A DNA stretch of 64,000 nt from Panulirus ornatus. Lineage: Eukaryota > Arthropoda > Malacostraca > Decapoda > Palinuridae. The position numbers and the translations under genes were made by a program. This document shows positions 25,097-38,835 of this stretch, one piece after another. Within the stretch, counting starts at the first letter, position 1. The number at the start of each line of letters is the position of its first letter. Where the stretch lies: positions 13,367,018 through 13,431,017 of the forward strand of contig NC_092236.1 in assembly GCF_036320965.1 (NCBI RefSeq). Reading direction: 5' to 3'. Under the pieces are notes generated by a model. That model was not told the DNA's origin. It searched no databases and was given only the letters and a program-made list of their open reading frames with translations.

Positions 25097-25810
25097 GTTT
25101 TGGAAAGAGGGGCAAGTATGAAGTCTGTTGTGGATGAGAGAGCTTGGGAAGTGAGTCAGTTGTTGTTCGCTGACGAAGAGAAAGACGTAGGCTAAATAGT
25201 CTTACGAATTTTACTAGCTTTTCCACAGTTCGTCTAACATTAAGCTATCTTTAGACACATATGAAAATGAAAAGCAAATAGATTCACTACCGGGAGGAGA
25301 TACAGAGTGGGTTCTTAGAATTACAAGAAAAGCCTCACTTTTGTAGATGACATTTACGTCATCACTAAAGTCCAGTCATCAGTGAGTACGAAGCTGTTCT
25401 GGGCTGTCTCACACCTCAAGGTATAACTAGGAATACCTACAGGCAATCCGGGTTCGAACCTCTGCTTCGAGTTGGTCACATACTTGTCATTACCGAGTCA
25501 GAAGTGAGACTTTAAGCCCTCCTGAACGCACGTGAACTTCTTGTGGGGCGTCTCGCAAGGTGGTAAAGGCCAGCGTGAGGTCGCCATCAGGTCTGAGTTA
25601 CACGAACAGTAAACAGATTATTACAGGCCAGCAGGAATTCGGGGGTTCAGTGCCTGGCCGTCGTCCCTCTGCAATAAATCTTGACGGACTGACGACACTG
25701 ACGAAGGCCGCGGGAGCGAAAAATAAGGTGATATTCTATTACCACGATGCCAGGAAGAGTCTCTGACGCTTATTTGTCTTATTTAATGAAAGGCATTATC
25801 ATAGGAAAAC

Positions 25811-25813
<3 letters not shown>
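25094..25813. other. Unique non-coding DNA
   Basis: A GGGTTCGAACC box-B-like word at 25449 has no convincing box A. Confidence 0.5.

Positions 25814-25882
<69 letters not shown>
25814..25882. repeat. (TA)n microsatellite
   Basis: About 69 bases, shortly upstream of the 21-bp array. Confidence 0.95.
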
Positions 25883-25890
<8 letters not shown>

Positions 25891-25934
25891 AGCAAGACGG
25901 AGAATTAATTTTTTGACTCGAGATTTGTGAACAA

Positions 25935-26460
25935 TGAGCACTATGGTGCGGTCCTTGCGCATGACGGTACGGTTCCTGAGCACGATAGTACGATACCTGA
26001 GCACGACGGTACGATACTTGAGCATGAAGGTACGATACCTGAGCTCGACGGTACGATACTTGAGCATGAAGGTACGATACCTGAGCACGACGGTACGATA
26101 CTTGAGCATGAAGGTACGATACCTGAGCACGACGGTACGATACCTGAGCACTACGGTACGGTCCCTGAGCACGACGGTATGATACCTGAGCACTACGGTA
26201 CGGTCCCTGATCACGACGGTACGATACCTGAGCACTACGGTACGGTCCCTGAGCACGACGGTACGATACCTGAGCACTACGGTACGGTCCCTGATCACGA
26301 TGGTACGATACCTGAGCACTACGGTACGGTCCCTGAGCACGAAAATGCGATACTTGGGTATGACAGTGCCATCCCCTTAGTGTGACCTTTGACCTGACCC
26401 TTATAAGTCAGGTTAAAGGTTACGTCACCATACCTTCGGCTCGTACCGTCTCCCTTAAGG
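25935..26460. repeat. 21-bp dispersed repeat, locus 2, with palindromic core
   Basis: About 19 units of GAGCACGACGGTACGATACC-type sequence run to about 26350. They are followed by the core at 26382-26423, where GTGACCTTTGACCTGAC faces a 15-of-17 inverted copy across an 8-base spacer. A single opposite-orientation unit, CTCGTACCGTCTCCCTTAAG, follows. The 21-base period gives open frames on both strands, but no codon bias or domain supports a protein. Confidence 0.8.
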
Positions 26461-26642
26461 GGTTAGAATATCGTAAATATCATCGTTCCTCAGAAAATGG
26501 GACCAAAAATCCGTGTTTATGCTCTTTTAAAATAGGATGATGAAATAAATAAGGGGCTGTACTTCTGCCGGAAAATGAATTCGCGTAAAGAATTCATGAA
26601 ATGCAAAAATAAAACATGTTGCGTTGAATATTCTAAATAATT

Positions 26643-26742
<100 letters not shown>

Positions 26743-27039
26743 GGGCTCAGGGCTTACAAGCCAAACAGACCCAGAGTCATACAACTCACCCTTCCCTTGC
26801 TCACCGTATACTGCGCCTGGGGTAAAAAGGATCACAAAATACTGAATCACATTCTTAGAGAAAAAAAAAAAAAAATGAAAAACTAAAAATCAAAAACTAC
26901 GAGAAAGTGACAACAGGGGAATGAACTGATCGCTCAAGTAATCCCACTAAATTATGGATCGACAAAGGAGGACCTCCCTCCCTTTTGCAATACGTTGCGT
27001 ATGATGTACCTTCACGTTCAAGACCTACGTCATCCGGGA

Positions 27040-27695
27040 GCGAAATTTCTTATGCCCAGCCCTCCAACTACTCTTCCTCCTACTGGCACCTTAATGCCCA
27101 GCCCTCTAACTCCTCCTCGTCCTTCTTCCTCCTTCTAGCACTTTATTCCCAGCCCTCCAACTCCTCTTCGTCCACTCCTCTTCGTCCCTTCTCCTCCTCC
27201 TTCTGGCACCTTATGCCCAACCCTCCAACTCCTCTACGTCCCTCCTCCTCCTCTTCCTCCTGGCACCTTGTGCCCAGCCCTCCAACTCCTCCTCGTCCTT
27301 CCTCCTCCTCCTGGCACCTTATGCCCATCCCTCCAACTCCTCCTCGTCCTTCCTCCTCCTCCTCCTGGCACCTTGTGCCCAGCCCTCCAACTCCTCCTCG
27401 TCCGTCCTCCTCCTCTTGGCACCTTATGCCCAGTCCTCCAACTCCTCCTCGTCCTTCCTCCTCCTCCTCCTGGCAACTTGTGCCCAGCCCTCCAACTCCT
27501 CCTCGTCCCTCCTCCTCCTCCTTGTAGCACCTTAATGCCCAGCCCTCTAACTCGTCCTCGTCCTTCCTCCTCCTCCTGGCACCTTGTGTCCAGCCCTCTA
27601 ACTCCTCCTCGTCCTTCCTCCTCCTTGTAGCACCTTAATGCCCAGCCCTATAACTCCTCCTCGACCTTCCTCCTCCTCCTCCTCCTGGCGCCTTC
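27040..27695. repeat. TCC-rich minisatellite, about 50-bp unit
   Basis: GCCCAGCCCTCCAACTCCTC, CTCGTCCTTCCTCCTCCTCC and TGGCACCTTATGC form the unit, about 13 copies with variable numbers of TCC. The strand is strongly pyrimidine-biased. Confidence 0.9.
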
Positions 27696-28060
27696 TTTTA
27701 ATGGGGATTCCAGTTTTAAAGTCTCGCTGGCTACGGCGACTTTCCTCAGACGATGATTCGACGGTCTTCCCAAATATTTGATGTGAACTCTTTCCCGTGC
27801 GCGCATGACCCCGGCAGGTCCCGGGCTAAAGTCATCTCCTGATGGAGATATTTGCATTTGCGATAAGTTCCAAATAAGCTGCAGTGCGTCAGGATCCGAC
27901 ATTTTCTTCTTTTTTACCCCACCCATGACCCCCCGCCCCGCCCCGCCGCACCTGTCGCCAAGAAATTTGTGTTTGAGTTCCCCCAGAAAAGCAGGAGGAG
28001 GAGGAGGAGGAGGAGGAGGAGGTGGTGGGTATGCAGGAAGTTTAGAGGCGGAAGATATGA
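27695..28060. other. Unique DNA ending in a short (GGA)n
   Basis: (GGA)n at 27995-28022. No supported gene. Confidence 0.5.

Positions 28061-28063
<3 letters not shown>

Positions 28064-28128
<65 letters not shown>
28064..28128. repeat. (TA)n microsatellite
   Basis: About 65 bases. Confidence 0.95.
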
Positions 28129-28131
<3 letters not shown>

Positions 28132-28431
28132 GACCTTTAGGTATACGAGAGCCAAACGCACCAATAAAATGACAAATTACATGGTCAAATATACGCTCTT
28201 TAAAAGCTATATGAAAAAAAAAAAAAAAAAGGTGGAAGAAACGTGATGAAAGTGAAAATTATGTATAATAGACGAGTAGGAAATAGTACCGTGAGGGTAG
28301 TCTCCTTCTACGTTGGACTTACATAAGTACATGGTTTTAGGTAAGTACACCTGTGAAAAATGTGAGGGGAAAAATTTTTTACGAAAAATGATGGATCAAA
28401 AGGTAATCCCCAGGCGAGATCGTGAGTGATG

Positions 28432-28976
28432 CGTGCACGTTCCCCTGACGTGTGGTGTTGTGAGTGACGGAGTCGAGGGGTTGTTACCTGACGTGTGGTG
28501 TTGTGAGTGACGGAGTCGAGGGTTTGTTACCTGACGTGTGGTGTTGTGAGTGACGGAGTCGACGTGTTGTTCCCCTGACGTGTGGTGTTCTGAGTGACGG
28601 AGTCGACGTGTTCCCTGACGTGTGGTGTTGTGAGTGACGGAGTCGACGTGTTGTTCCCCTGACGTGTAGTGTTGTGAGTGACGGAGTCGACGTGTTGTTC
28701 CCCTGACGTGTGGTGTTGTGAGTGACGGAGTCGAGGGGTTGTTACCTGACGTGTAGTGTTGTGAGTGACGGAGTCGACGTGTTGTTCCCCTGACGTGTGG
28801 TGTTGTGAGTGACGGAGTCGACGTGTTGTACCCCTGACGTGTAGTGTTGTGAGTGACGGAGTCGACGTGTTGTTCCCCTGACGTGTGGTGTTGTGAGTGA
28901 CGGAGTCGACGTGTTGTTCCCCTGCCGTGTGGCGTTGTGAGTGACGGAGTCGACGTGTTCCCTGACGTGTGGTAGC
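28432..28976. repeat. 44-bp minisatellite, 12 copies
   Basis: TGACGTGTGGTGTTGTGAGT, GACGGAGTCGACGTG and TTGTTCCCC form the unit. Shorter copies lack TTGTT. Variants GAGGGGTTGTTACC and GTAGTG recur in blocks, indicating segmental amplification. Confidence 0.9.
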
Positions 28977-30390
<1,414 letters not shown>

Positions 30391-30394
30391 CTCT

Positions 30395-30783
30395 CTGTCT
30401 GTCTGTTCTGTCTGTCTCTGACTGTCTTTAATTCCCCGTAACCTCTATGGTCATATCCAAAAAGCTTTCTGTAATTCAATATCTGTCTGTTTCTGTCTGT
30501 CTTTAATTCCCCTTACCGTCTATGGTCATATCCAAAAAGCTTTCTATAATTCATTATCTGTCTGTTTCTGTCTGTCTTTAATTCCCCGTACCGTCTGTGG
30601 TTATATCCAAAAAGCTTTCTATAATTCACTGTGTCTGTCTCTGTCTGTCTTTAATTCCCCATACCGTCTATGGTCACATCCAAAGAGCTTTCTACAATTC
30701 ATTATCTGTCTGTTTCTGTCTGTCTTTAATTCCCCGTACCTGTCTATGGTTATATCCTACGAGCTTTATTGATTCATTATACA
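30395..30783. repeat. 76-bp minisatellite, 5 copies
   Basis: TCTGTCTGTCTTTAATTCCC, CGTACCGTCTATGGTCATAT, CCAAAAAGCTTTCTATAATT and CATTATCTG form the unit. Confidence 0.9.
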
Positions 30784-31032
30784 GTGGTCAGGCACAGTGG
30801 AGCATAGCCACTGGCCTCGTTGCTGCTCCTCCTCCTCCCTCGTTAGTGGACGAAGTAACACCGTCGGGCGGTGCGCTCCTGCAGCAGGAAGACCCACGCC
30901 TGCAAGAGGGGTAATTACCGTGCGTGTAACTTTAGTGATCCTGGGGGCGCGGGATAGTCATACAAGGCGCTGAACACAAGGGTGTGAGGAGAGACGGGTC
31001 GGTGGAATGGGAGAGAGGAAGGGACGAGGCAT

Positions 31033-31033
<1 letters not shown>

Positions 31034-31110
<77 letters not shown>
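31034..31110. repeat. (GA)n microsatellite
   Basis: About 77 bases. Confidence 0.95.
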
Positions 31111-31114
<4 letters not shown>

Positions 31115-31426
31115 AAGGGAGACAAAGTATTACATGATTATCGTCATTATCATCATCGTAAAACCCCCTTACCAAGCGCCTCCAACACCTTCGAGGTTGT
31201 GCCCCTTCTTGTTCATTTATTAGAACGATATATATATTAAAAAAATCAACAGAGAAACAGACAGACAGATGAAGGTAACGTAGCTCAGTCTTGGTTCATA
31301 TGACTAAGGACACTTAAATTTCCAGCTTACAATATTTTACGTCCCCGTGACTGCACCAAGCCGTGCGTGTCAAAATGACACAGTGAGAGAATTCCAAGAT
31401 TCGATGTCGCCTCAAACATTCTGCTG

Positions 31427-31429
<3 letters not shown>

Positions 31430-31504
<75 letters not shown>
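31430..31504. repeat. (GA)n microsatellite
   Basis: About 75 bases. Confidence 0.95.
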
Positions 31505-31506
<2 letters not shown>

Positions 31507-31792
31507 CAGATATTGGTCATTTTCGGCCGTGAAAAAAACTCTACATTTTTAGAGTCCCGCGAAAAAAAAAAACAGCTCTTACATTACAAATGAATTTTTG
31601 TTTCTGTGGGCGTCAGTACAGTAGTGACGCTACCCGTACTGGGTCGCTGTCTGCTGAACTGCACATATTCGCTCTCATAAATACATGTTCTCAGTTGACT
31701 TGGTCGTATACAAAAAAAAAACTGAGGTTAACTTTCCAGAAGAAACTTCCTCTCTTTTTCATTCAAATGTCTTAGAAAATGAATATGGAGAA

Positions 31793-31795
<3 letters not shown>

Positions 31796-31860
<65 letters not shown>
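31796..31860. repeat. (TA)n microsatellite
   Basis: About 65 bases. Confidence 0.95.
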
Positions 31861-31864
<4 letters not shown>

Positions 31865-32528
31865 ATGGACAGACGCAGGTTGTGTGGGGTAAATCTGTCC
31901 GGTTATAATGATAGTATATTTGGGGGAAGGTAATTCGTTCCACGGAAGACATATCCCGGGGACTAATGGATCATCGTGTGCTCGTAAAATTAGTATCATC
32001 ATCAACCCCAGAAATTAAAGGCAATTTTCTCACTCTAATCCTTATCCCCGGGTATAGAATATTTGAACTTTTTATCAAAAAGAGTTCTAAGAGAAATTTT
32101 TGCCAGAGAGAGTGTTTACAAAATCTTTAAAACTCACGCGTGCATGAAGTAGACAGTTTGAATATTATCACGATGTATATAGAAAGATACACACAAGGAG
32201 ACCATTTGACATCATCCCTGCTTCCGGAGGGTCGTGAGATGAAACGGAAAAAGAAAATAATGGGAAACAGTAATGCACATATGAGGCATCTGTGAGAACA
32301 GTCCTTCAAACATTAATTTACATAATAAATCTTCAAAATCAACAAGAAATGACATATGCAACGAGACAGCATATCAACTCATGTTCGAAGCAACTCATGT
32401 TCGAAGCAACTCATGTTCGAAGCGTGTCAAAGGGGAAGACTCATGACAACAGACTCACAAGAGACAGATGTGTACACATACGAGAGACATAGACGACTCA
32501 CTACTGCTTCAGAATCACCAACACTCAC
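31861..32528. other. Intron sequence downstream of the Sidestep-like exon
   Basis: In gene sense this follows the 32529 donor. Three perfect copies of AACTCATGTTCGAAGC lie at 32374-32423, about 105 bases from the exon. No further exon seen. Confidence 0.5.
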
Positions 32529-32732
32529 AGTTCATGTCCAGCGTGACGGTGGCGGAGACAGGGGCCGAGCCGTTGAAGTTGAAGGCGCGGCACTCGAAGA
32601 CGGCGTGGAGGTGCCTGCGGGTCAGCTCCGGCACCGTGACGGAGGCGCTCAGCACCCCGGCTCCTTCCTCCACCACCTCGGTCTTCCAGACCTCGTCGTT
32701 CACCAGCCACAACACCGTCGGTGCCGGACGTC
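32529..32732 (-). CDS. Internal exon, Sidestep-like Ig-domain protein (second half of the Ig domain)
   Basis: This 204-base minus-strand exon follows an acceptor TTCTTCCTCCCTCAG and ends at a consensus donor T|GTGAGT; both flanking introns are phase 1, so the exon is symmetrical. It completes the Ig domain begun at 43328-43453. Visible are GRPAPTVLWLVND (C strand with the core Trp), a run of E/V residues, LSASVTVPELTRRHLHAVF (D-E strands), ECRAFNFNGS (F-strand disulphide Cys, with Phe replacing the usual Tyr) and APVSATVTLDMN (G strand). The RRHLxAxxxCxAxN and VTLDMN signatures are characteristic of Sidestep-family domains. Third codon positions are almost all G or C. The open frame continues past the donor for four codons, so an ORF call would overrun it, and an ATG in the upstream intron is not a start. 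The protein should act at the cell surface. NGS is a potential N-glycosylation site. Confidence 0.87.
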
Positions 32733-33229
32733 CTGAGGGAGGAAGAACAGACAAGGTTAAATTCTAGTGGCCACTTTTTTTTTTCTTTTTTTTTTTCTTT
32801 TTTTTTTTTTTTATAAAGGGTATTTGGCGCTCAGCACTAGCTGAGGCTGACCTCATTACGCTGATGGATTGCTCGCTGGGAGGGAACTTCGCCAGTTCTG
32901 ATCCAGTATTACGGGTGTTTTGTCGGTTGGTGTGCGTTTTGCTCTCTGTCTGTCGGAGTTTCCTATCCAATTTCATGTATTTCTGGCTTTTGATATACGC
33001 TCCTGACCGGGCCAACCCACTTGGTGTTTAATCTTTTTCCTCCAACTGCTGGAATACGAAGAAATTCACAGAGCAACAGATCACTGGATCACCCTTGAGG
33101 GCATTTGTGATACCGGAATATATCAGACTCTCACAGATTAGTGTGGCAAGAGCTAAAAGGCAGGTACGTTATTACGTTCCATGAATAATGTGTTTCTCTC
33201 TCGTGTCACGTGCATCAGCCCTGTTGCTT

Positions 33230-33555
33230 GCTTGTGTTTCTGACCACTGGTATGTGTTTTTCAGGCCACTGGTAGGTGTTTCTGACCACTGGTATGTGTC
33301 TCTCACTACTGGTGCATGTGTTTCTGACCACTCATATGTGTTCCTGACTATTGGTGTATGTGTTTCTGACCACTGGTATGTGTTCCTGACTACTGGTGTA
33401 TGTGTTTCTGACCACTGGTATGTGTTCCTGACAACTGGTGTATGTGTTTCTGACAACTGGTATGTGATCCTGACTACTGGTCCAAGTGTTCCTGACCACT
33501 GGTAAGTGTTCCTGACCACTGGTGTATGTGTTTCTGACCACGGGTATGTGCTTGC
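33230..33555. repeat. 20-21-bp minisatellite, about 15 copies
   Basis: TGTGTTTCTGACCACTGGTA and TGTTCCTGACTACTGGTGTA alternate, giving a dimeric 41-42-bp period. Confidence 0.85.
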
Positions 33556-33967
33556 TTCCAGCAAGATTAGTTTCCCACTCCAGCACGTCTGACCTACCAG
33601 ACCAGGTTCATCATTTCTGACAACTTTTTCTTCATAATGTTGTATTCTTTTTTTTTTCCCCCCGTTTTCTAATATATTTTCCTCCCCTGTGGCTTGACTA
33701 TCTTTTCATCAAGACACGTTCAGAATACCGTACTAATTGTACCCTGTGTGCCATTGATGTACACCTGTAGCGGCCCGAGTGACAATCGGGTTTAATTACT
33801 GTACTTAATTACTGTACTTTTTTTCAGAATAAGAGGAGAGAGTGTAGCGCTTCTATCCGGCTCAAGTAATACCAAAGGATATGAAAGGATTTATCTTTTC
33901 TTCATTTCATTTCTAAAGTCTCGTGCGTTTAGAACTGTTCTATATATTCAGGCATATCTCGAAAGCT

Positions 33968-34134
<167 letters not shown>

Positions 34135-34540
34135 AGCAGTAACAATACGGGGGCCCAGTGCACCACAGTAAATGCATGCAAGAGGTGTTGCGAGGGCGCA
34201 AGTATTGCTCACCGAAATTCCCAACAAACACTGAAGTTAGATGTTGCCTAACACTCCACCTCATCCCTTGCCTCTCCACCAGCCGGGCCAGTGCTGTCCG
34301 CCTGCAGGCGGCTCTATGTCCCATTTACACATCGTTTACTCTGTCGCTGAATATGCGAATGGAGTTTCTGACGGCGAGGTGGGACGGGGTTGGTGGGGGG
34401 AAAAAACTGCACCACTACTCCAGCGTTGGTGAGGGATCAAAGAGCAGGCTGCGGGGGCTCGCGTCGAGTTCATCGCTTGGCAGGAATACCTAGTGGGTGG
34501 GTCAGGCAGCAGCAGCAGCCATCCAGCCAGCCACCACGCT

Positions 34541-35025
34541 ACTAGAGGGAACTTCCTTCATGCTGCTAAGAGGAACTTCCTTCATGCTGCTAAGAGAAAC
34601 TTCCTTCATGTTGCTAGGCAGAGCTTTTTTTTTCATGATGCTCGGAAACTTCCTTCATGCTGCTATGAGGAACATCCTTTTTGCTGCTAGGGGGAACTTC
34701 CCTCATGCTGCTACGGGGAACTTCCCTCATGCTGCTAGGGGGAACTTCCCTCATGGTGCTAGGGGGAACTTCCCTCATGCTGCTAGGGGGAACTTCCCTC
34801 ATGGTGCTAGGGGGAACTTCCCTCATGGTGCTAGGGGGAACTTCCCTCATGCTGCTAGGGGGAACTTCCTTCATGCTGCTAGGGAGCTTCCTTCATGCTG
34901 CTAGGCAGAGCTTTTTTTTCATGATGCTCGGAAACTTCCTTCATGCTGCGGTGAGGAACTTCCTTTTTGCTGCAAGGGGGACCTTCCCTCATGCTGCTAG
35001 GGGGAACTTCCTTCATGCTTCTCTG
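34541..35025. repeat. 24-bp minisatellite, about 18 copies
   Basis: CTAGGGGGAACTTCCCTCAT+GCTG and variants. GGAACTTCC is palindromic around TT. A longer segment containing AGAGCTTTTTTTTTCATGATG recurs at 34620 and 34909, so a block of the array has been duplicated. Confidence 0.9.
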
Positions 35026-35157
35026 GGGAGGCCTTGCTTCAAACCTGAAGGCATTTCTTTCATACATCTCTCAGGGAAATCAGTTCTCCTTTGCTTTAGC
35101 AAAGCCTATACAAGGCTGCATTGTATATGTTTCCCGTCATTCCCGTCATTGTTCCGG

Positions 35158-35410
35158 CTTTGAACACGACGGTACGATCCCTGAGCACGAAGGGACGAAC
35201 CATAAAAACGAAGGTAGACTTTGACCTGACTCTAAAGAGTCAGGTCAAAGTAGACACCATTAATACCCAAGGGTCGTACCGTTGCGCTCAACGGTTGTAC
35301 CGTCGAGCTCAAGGGTCGTACCGTCGCGCTCAAGGGTCGTACCGTCGTGCTCTAGGGTCGTACCGTCGTGATCTAGGGTAGCACCGTCGTGCTCTAGGGT
35401 CGTACGTGTT
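35158..35410. repeat. 21-bp dispersed repeat, locus 3, inverted arms around a perfect palindrome
   Basis: Left arm (35160-35216): GAACACGACGGTACGATCCC and GAGCACGAAGGGACGAACC. Core at 35218-35251: ACTTTGACCTGACTCT, AA, then its exact reverse complement. Right arm (35270-35405): about six or seven units in the opposite orientation, GGGTCGTACCGTCGTGCTC. It lies inside the Sidestep-like intron. Confidence 0.8.
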
Positions 35411-35695
35411 CGACGGCTTCAGGTCAATTTCCTCACGGTGCACGAATTCTGAAACTGTGGGCGAAAGCAATTTACTTCGCTGTGTCAGTTCCATGTATGA
35501 TAATGATTCTGTCTACTGCTGTATTTCACATAACCATCGTTCGATTTGGAGTACCGTCTGTACCGTCCTGCTCATACCATTTATACTACTCCCGTTACCA
35601 CATCAAACACAAGGCTAAAAGACGGGGCAACACGAGTGTAAACCTCTCTCTCTCTCTCTCTCCCAGTAACACCCAAACAGTAATAAAAACAGTAA

Positions 35696-35696
<1 letters not shown>

Positions 35697-35752
<56 letters not shown>
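35697..35752. repeat. (CA)n microsatellite
   Basis: About 55 bases. Confidence 0.95.
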
Positions 35753-35756
<4 letters not shown>

Positions 35757-36010
35757 GAGGAACATATACGCAGAAATACACAGACGAGTATATACACTCA
35801 TAGACACTCACACCAACAAAGACCTCAGACACAAATACAAAGTGGTAGGCAGACACAGATGCTCTATAAACAAAGGCTTCCCTTCACAAGTTTGCTGGCA
35901 TTGCTTCAAGCTAATGTTCACACACACAAAGACTGCAGGTTTCTCATCACTACACTGCGGGAGACGCACCACTAGCAAGTGGGCCACTGATGGCATGCTC
36001 TCGCATCTTG

Positions 36011-36013
<3 letters not shown>

Positions 36014-36059
<46 letters not shown>
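36014..36059. repeat. (GT)n microsatellite
   Basis: About 45 bases. Confidence 0.95.
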
Positions 36060-37336
36060 ATATTCTTCAAGCATCATCACTGAATACGAGACTCCGCCGA
36101 AGACAATACGAGGCACACCAAAGGCAACATTATGCATACACAGACAACATAAAACACACCAAAGGCAATATATATATATATGACACCAAAAGATGACTGC
36201 CTCTTTTCCACTTGCCATCGTATACAGATGAAAACCACACTCCTTGGAGACTTTTTTTTTTATTCCGATACATTTTTTTGTCCCTTGCATAGACTCTTGT
36301 CTTTTGGCACTAAGAACGACAAAAGATGGCGAACATCATTAACATAAGGCAAGGTAATATTACGCATTTATCTGTATGTAACCTTTGCCTTTGTTTACAT
36401 GTAAACTTCAAATCTTAGGTCAAATGCAAACCTCAACCCGATGGATTAAGTTCTTGACCAAATGGAATGGTGGAATTTCACCCGCTCTCTCGGTGATATA
36501 ATCATATTCATAGCTTTTTCTTTTATATAAATCATCTTCTTGAAGGATTACTTCTCATCTGAAACACTTAACTTTTGCGTGGGGATTACTGGATTGGATT
36601 TATGAAATCTTCTCTTAATATAATCACTGGACTGTAAGGTAAATACACAGCTGCAGTCACTGATATGATCAAATCTCTAACAAGACCAGAAAAAAACAGC
36701 ACTTTTTTACTCCTAGCTCTTACATTTCGGTTAAGCTCATAAGCCTTGTTCCACCAATATACACTTCGAACATTCTTAAGGGACATTTAACCCTATTTCT
36801 TCAGTCATCTGATATTTTCATTGCAAGGGAGAACAATACTTTTCTTTCTTTTTTTTCGCAATTTGAAGTGATTTTCTTCATGCCAAATGTGGACTGGAAA
36901 TGAATCACTCTGGTTAATATATGCCTCAAAAACGTCATTCAACCTAATTTCCATTTCAATTTGCGAAAGGCGACTCATCCTGTGTGCTCGTATGTACACT
37001 TGAAGACAACTGACATCTTTACAAAAGAAAAAAATAAATATCTTCCATCGTTCTTTTCAATGTTCTTCATGACATAAAGAAAAGGAATTCTATTCCCCAT
37101 TATTTTCCCTATCCAAACCTGAATTTGATAAAATGATGCAAACAGAGTTAAGCTTTAAAAAGGATTTGATAATAAGATCTTTCGGTGAGCTAAACAGAAC
37201 ATCTCTAGACTCATTCTTAATACCAAATGACAAGGGTGTCCGCGAGGGGCCCAAAATCGCATTGAGACGACGTAAAATCAGATCTTTTACGAAGTGTGGT
37301 TTTATCTTCATGTATATTCGCGACAGTGCGTTGTTC

Positions 37337-37377
<41 letters not shown>

Positions 37378-38158
37378 CACACACACACACACATATATGC
37401 ACACGATATAAAAATAAAAGCTAGAAAATGTTATTTGATGAAATAGCGATTCTAAAGCTCTTACATAGGATTCCTATCCCAAACTGAAATAACTCTCAGA
37501 ATCCCGATCCTACGCGGCTTGAAGCTTATTTTTCCCCCGAAGACAAATGAGAATAGCCATGCCATTTACATTTATGCAAAATATTGTAAGTGCGTAGCAC
37601 AAAGGAGTTTCCATGAATAATGAAGGTTCTGATGAAACAAAAGGCGTTATTCACGGCAAAAAAAAAAAGGTGGGGAAGGGGGATCGGTTCGTTCGTGTAG
37701 TCTAATGTATACAGGGATTTATTCTAATGATTGAGGGATTACTCTGTCGGATTGAGCCATATTTTTTTTGATTAATAAGAGGCTAACTGCACGACTTTGA
37801 TTATTTCTGGTGTTATAGAATTCTCTTATACAATCTCGTTGATGTATAATCCCTTAAGCCCTTCTTCTGCTTCTTTTTTTTTTTTTGTATTCAATGACAC
37901 GTCTTGTATCAATCATTTCTTGGTCACGGACATGACTTCCTGGTCTCGATTCTGAATCCATGTCGCCTCCCATCCCCCCTCCTCTCTGTTGGCAGGCCTG
38001 ATGTAATCATATCCTTTTTTACAAAAGCGTCCGCCAGTAAGCTCCTCCACTGCAGAAGATCAGAAAGGCAATCAGGCTATGCCCCATCCAACACTCGGGG
38101 TCGTGGGTCGCAATATACAGTACTGAATATCAAACAGGATTTGCGAATAGATGCAAGT

Positions 38159-38162
<4 letters not shown>
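36060..38162. other. AT-rich intron DNA
   Basis: Few repeats apart from (CA)n at 37339-37394. Short frames at 36586-36999 and 37090-37404 match nothing I recognise. GATTTGATAATAAGATCTTT and its partial inverse AAAAGATCTGATTTTAC lie about 110 bases apart (37160 and 37274). Confidence 0.5.

Positions 38163-38220
<58 letters not shown>
38163..38220. repeat. (GA)n microsatellite
   Basis: About 58 bases. Confidence 0.95.
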
Positions 38221-38223
<3 letters not shown>

Positions 38224-38454
38224 GTGAGTGAAGGGCTAAATATACTACGAAAAGCTCCCTTTGTCGTCCTCGTCATGAAAGGCCGAGGCAATGTACCTCT
38301 CCTCCTTAGTGTTTGGTTTCGTCATCATCATCGTCATCGTCATCAAACACGTCCTCAGCGACACGACAGATTTCTTAAACTGCGTCGGAGAAGCGAGATC
38401 CATATAAGCAGAACCCATGAGAAGACGGAGAGAGGGAGGTTCTCCAAGAATTTG

Positions 38455-38765
38455 ATGATAAAGCTTAAGAAGCATGTGGTCAAGCTTAGAAGCAGATGCC
38501 TAAAGCAAGAAGTCTGAAATACTGACAGATAAAGCTTAAGAAGCAGATACCTAAAGCAAGAAGTCTCAAATAGACAGATAAAGCTTAAGAAGCTTGGTGT
38601 CAAGCCTAGAAGCAGATACTTAAAGCAAGAAGTCTGAAATACTGACAGATAAAGCTTAAGAAGCAGATACCTAAAGCAAGAAGTCTCAAATAGACAGATA
38701 AAGCTTAAGAAGCTTGGTGTCAAGCCTAAAGCAGATACTTTTCCACAGGAAGTCTCAGATACAGA
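38455..38765. repeat. Higher-order tandem repeat, about 120 bp
   Basis: Blocks of GACAGATAAAGCTTAAGAAG, CAGATACCTAAAGCAAGAAG and GCTTGGTGTCAAGCCTA are repeated twice as a 120-base unit (38520 and 38640), with a partial unit before them. Within each unit are two related halves. Confidence 0.85.
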
Positions 38766-38835
38766 CAGCTGTTAGATAAGTTAATCAAATTATCTTTTCT
38801 AATGAGATTCGGAGTGATCCTCCCGGAAAAGTAGA

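Noticed and set aside
25440..25470. tRNA or SINE box B (GGGTTCGAACC)
   Set aside because: No matching box A at the right spacing and no cloverleaf could be drawn.
32468..32767. Plus-strand frames over the 32529-32732 exon
   Set aside because: Shadow of a GC-rich coding exon on the other strand.
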